The position numbers and the translations under genes are program-made. Positions 63,284 through 64,000 of a DNA stretch of 64,000 nucleotides are shown piece by piece. Each line of letters opens with the position of its first letter. The first letter of the stretch is position 1. The notes below the pieces were generated by a model. That model saw nothing but the letters and a program-made list of their open reading frames with translations. It did not search any database and was not told where the DNA came from. This DNA is from Neurospora tetraspora. Its lineage: Eukaryota > Ascomycota > Sordariomycetes > Sordariales > Sordariaceae. The stretch is from NCBI RefSeq assembly GCF_033439725.1, contig NW_026944390.1, forward strand, positions 682,001-746,000, in the 5' to 3' direction.

Positions 63284-64000
63284 ATGCCCGGAGGTGTTTG
63301 CGCCGTTCTCGATTACGAGGTCGAGCTGATGGCCGACTACGTTTCTGAAATGGCAACTCGAATTGTTATGCCGCAAAATACCGTCAACACCGCCTTCAGG
63401 AAGTTCGTGTCACAGATCCTCACTTCCACTCGACTTCCCAGCACTACCATCCTTCTCGGCATGAACTACCTTGCCAAGCGCGTCAACATGATGAAGGCTA
63501 ACGGCCAGACTACCCATTCCGAAGGTCAAATCTGGCGCATGTTGACCATCTCGCTGTTGCTTGGAAGCAAGTTTTTGGACGACAACACTTTCCAGAACAA
63601 GTCCTGGTCCGAAGTGAGCGGTATTCCCGTCAAGGAGCTCAACACTCTGGAATATGAGTGGCTCGGTGTGATTGGCTGGCGGCTGTATGTCAACCTCGAT
63701 GAGAGTGAGGATTACAACGCCTGGTTGGCGAACTGGAAGGAATGGTTGGAGACGAAGAAGTTGCAGCAAGCCCAGGCCAACCGCGAACGCCTGGCCTCCC
63801 TCGTGCCTCCTATCAAGACCGACATTTCCCGATCTCGGTTCTCCTCGGCTTGGGAGCAGAAGCAGATTGCCGAGTATGAAAGGCTATCGAGCATCAAGCG
63901 CAGCCAAACCACTCACGTTGCTTATCCTCGGCACGAGCAGTCCGTGTGGGGTCATTGGTCGCAGCAGCAGGCTCCGTTGACGCCCCCCGACTCTGGATAC
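63284..64000 (+). CDS. Pho80/Clg1-like cyclin, 5' part (cut by window end)
   Basis: The first 239 codons are present without a stop, and the gene runs off the right edge. The start MPGGVCAVLDYEVELMADYV is at the first ATG (AAAATGCCC context). Residues about 10-135 form a cyclin box: FRKFVSQILTSTRLPSTTILLGMNYLAKR, then IWRMLTISLLLGSKFLDDNTFQNKSWSEVSGI and LNTLEYEWLGVIGWRL. This is the arrangement of the Pho80/Pcl/Clg1 cyclins, which bind the kinase Pho85 and link nutrient and stress signals to growth. After residue 140 the sequence is helical, then probably disordered, with PLTPPDSGY at the edge, a possible phosphorylation site. It could be a Clg1-type protein because of the long region expected after the box, but the C terminus is not visible. 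No intron is seen in this part. Confidence 0.85.
   Translation, partial: MPGGVCAVLDYEVELMADYVSEMATRIVMPQNTVNTAFRKFVSQILTSTRLPSTTILLGMNYLAKRVNMMKANGQTTHSEGQIWRMLTISLLLGSKFLDDNTFQNKSWSEVSGIPVKELNTLEYEWLGVIGWRLYVNLDESEDYNAWLANWKEWLETKKLQQAQANRERLASLVPPIKTDISRSRFSSAWEQKQIAEYERLSSIKRSQTTHVAYPRHEQSVWGHWSQQQAPLTPPDSGY

Overview
This window is nuclear DNA of a filamentous ascomycete, most likely a Sordariomycete close to Neurospora or Sordaria. The evidence is: short introns of about 50-180 nt with GTRNGT donors, CTAAC-like branch sites and pyrimidine-AG acceptors; strong preference for C in third codon positions; CT-rich tracts upstream of start codons; wide spacing of monocistronic genes on both strands; and recognisable fungal proteins (Ypk1-type kinase, Def1, RSC7/Swp82, a DUF7704 protein, an S/T-rich GPI-anchored wall protein). 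There are no operons, CRISPR arrays or phage genes. I found no convincing tRNA or 5S rRNA gene.

Layout. 1-2.6 kb: intergenic. 2.6-12.8 kb, a surface and transport block: a single-pass Cys-rich membrane protein (2616-3728, +), an ABCC/MRP-type ABC transporter with two introns (4942-9817, +) and a GPI-anchored S/T-rich wall protein (11007-12808, -). A 3.7-kb gene-poor stretch follows. 16.5-18.5 kb: a RING-like protein (-) diverging from a four-helix DUF7704 membrane protein (+). 20.5-25.7 kb: a Ypk1-type AGC kinase (+) and glucose-6-phosphate isomerase (+). 27.4-30.7 kb: the RNA polymerase II degradation factor Def1 (-). 33-38 kb: an unrecognised helical protein (+) convergent with a 999-residue Kelch membrane protein (-). 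39.8-42.8 kb: a DUF4291 protein (+), a secreted DUF1996 protein (-) and a Dap1/MAPR heme-binding protein (-). 44.3-46.1 kb: a Ddr48-like SYG-repeat protein (+) and a small orphan (-) whose start codon lies six bases from a (GAA)23 tract. 48.1-51.9 kb: TFIIB (+) and an RSC7/Swp82-family chromatin remodeler subunit (+). 51.9-63.3 kb: 11.4 kb with no supportable protein gene, holding a 343-bp mariner-type MITE. 63.3 kb to the edge: the start of a Pho80/Clg1-like cyclin gene (+), cut by the window end.

Functionally the window is a mix of housekeeping genes (glycolysis, transcription, chromatin, cell-cycle kinase partner) with cell-surface and stress genes (ABC pump, wall protein, Kelch membrane protein, Ypk1, Dap1, Ddr48-like). 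The genes do not form a metabolic cluster; any shared role is only a loose cell-surface and stress theme.

The points most worth a second look are the MITE with internal copies of its own termini, the 11.4-kb gene-free interval upstream of the cyclin gene, the DUF4291 protein with a disordered insert, the two-helix Kelch protein, the stop-free intron candidates in def1, and the last ypk1 intron, whose retention would remove the hydrophobic motif. I do not see a clearly novel multi-gene system.
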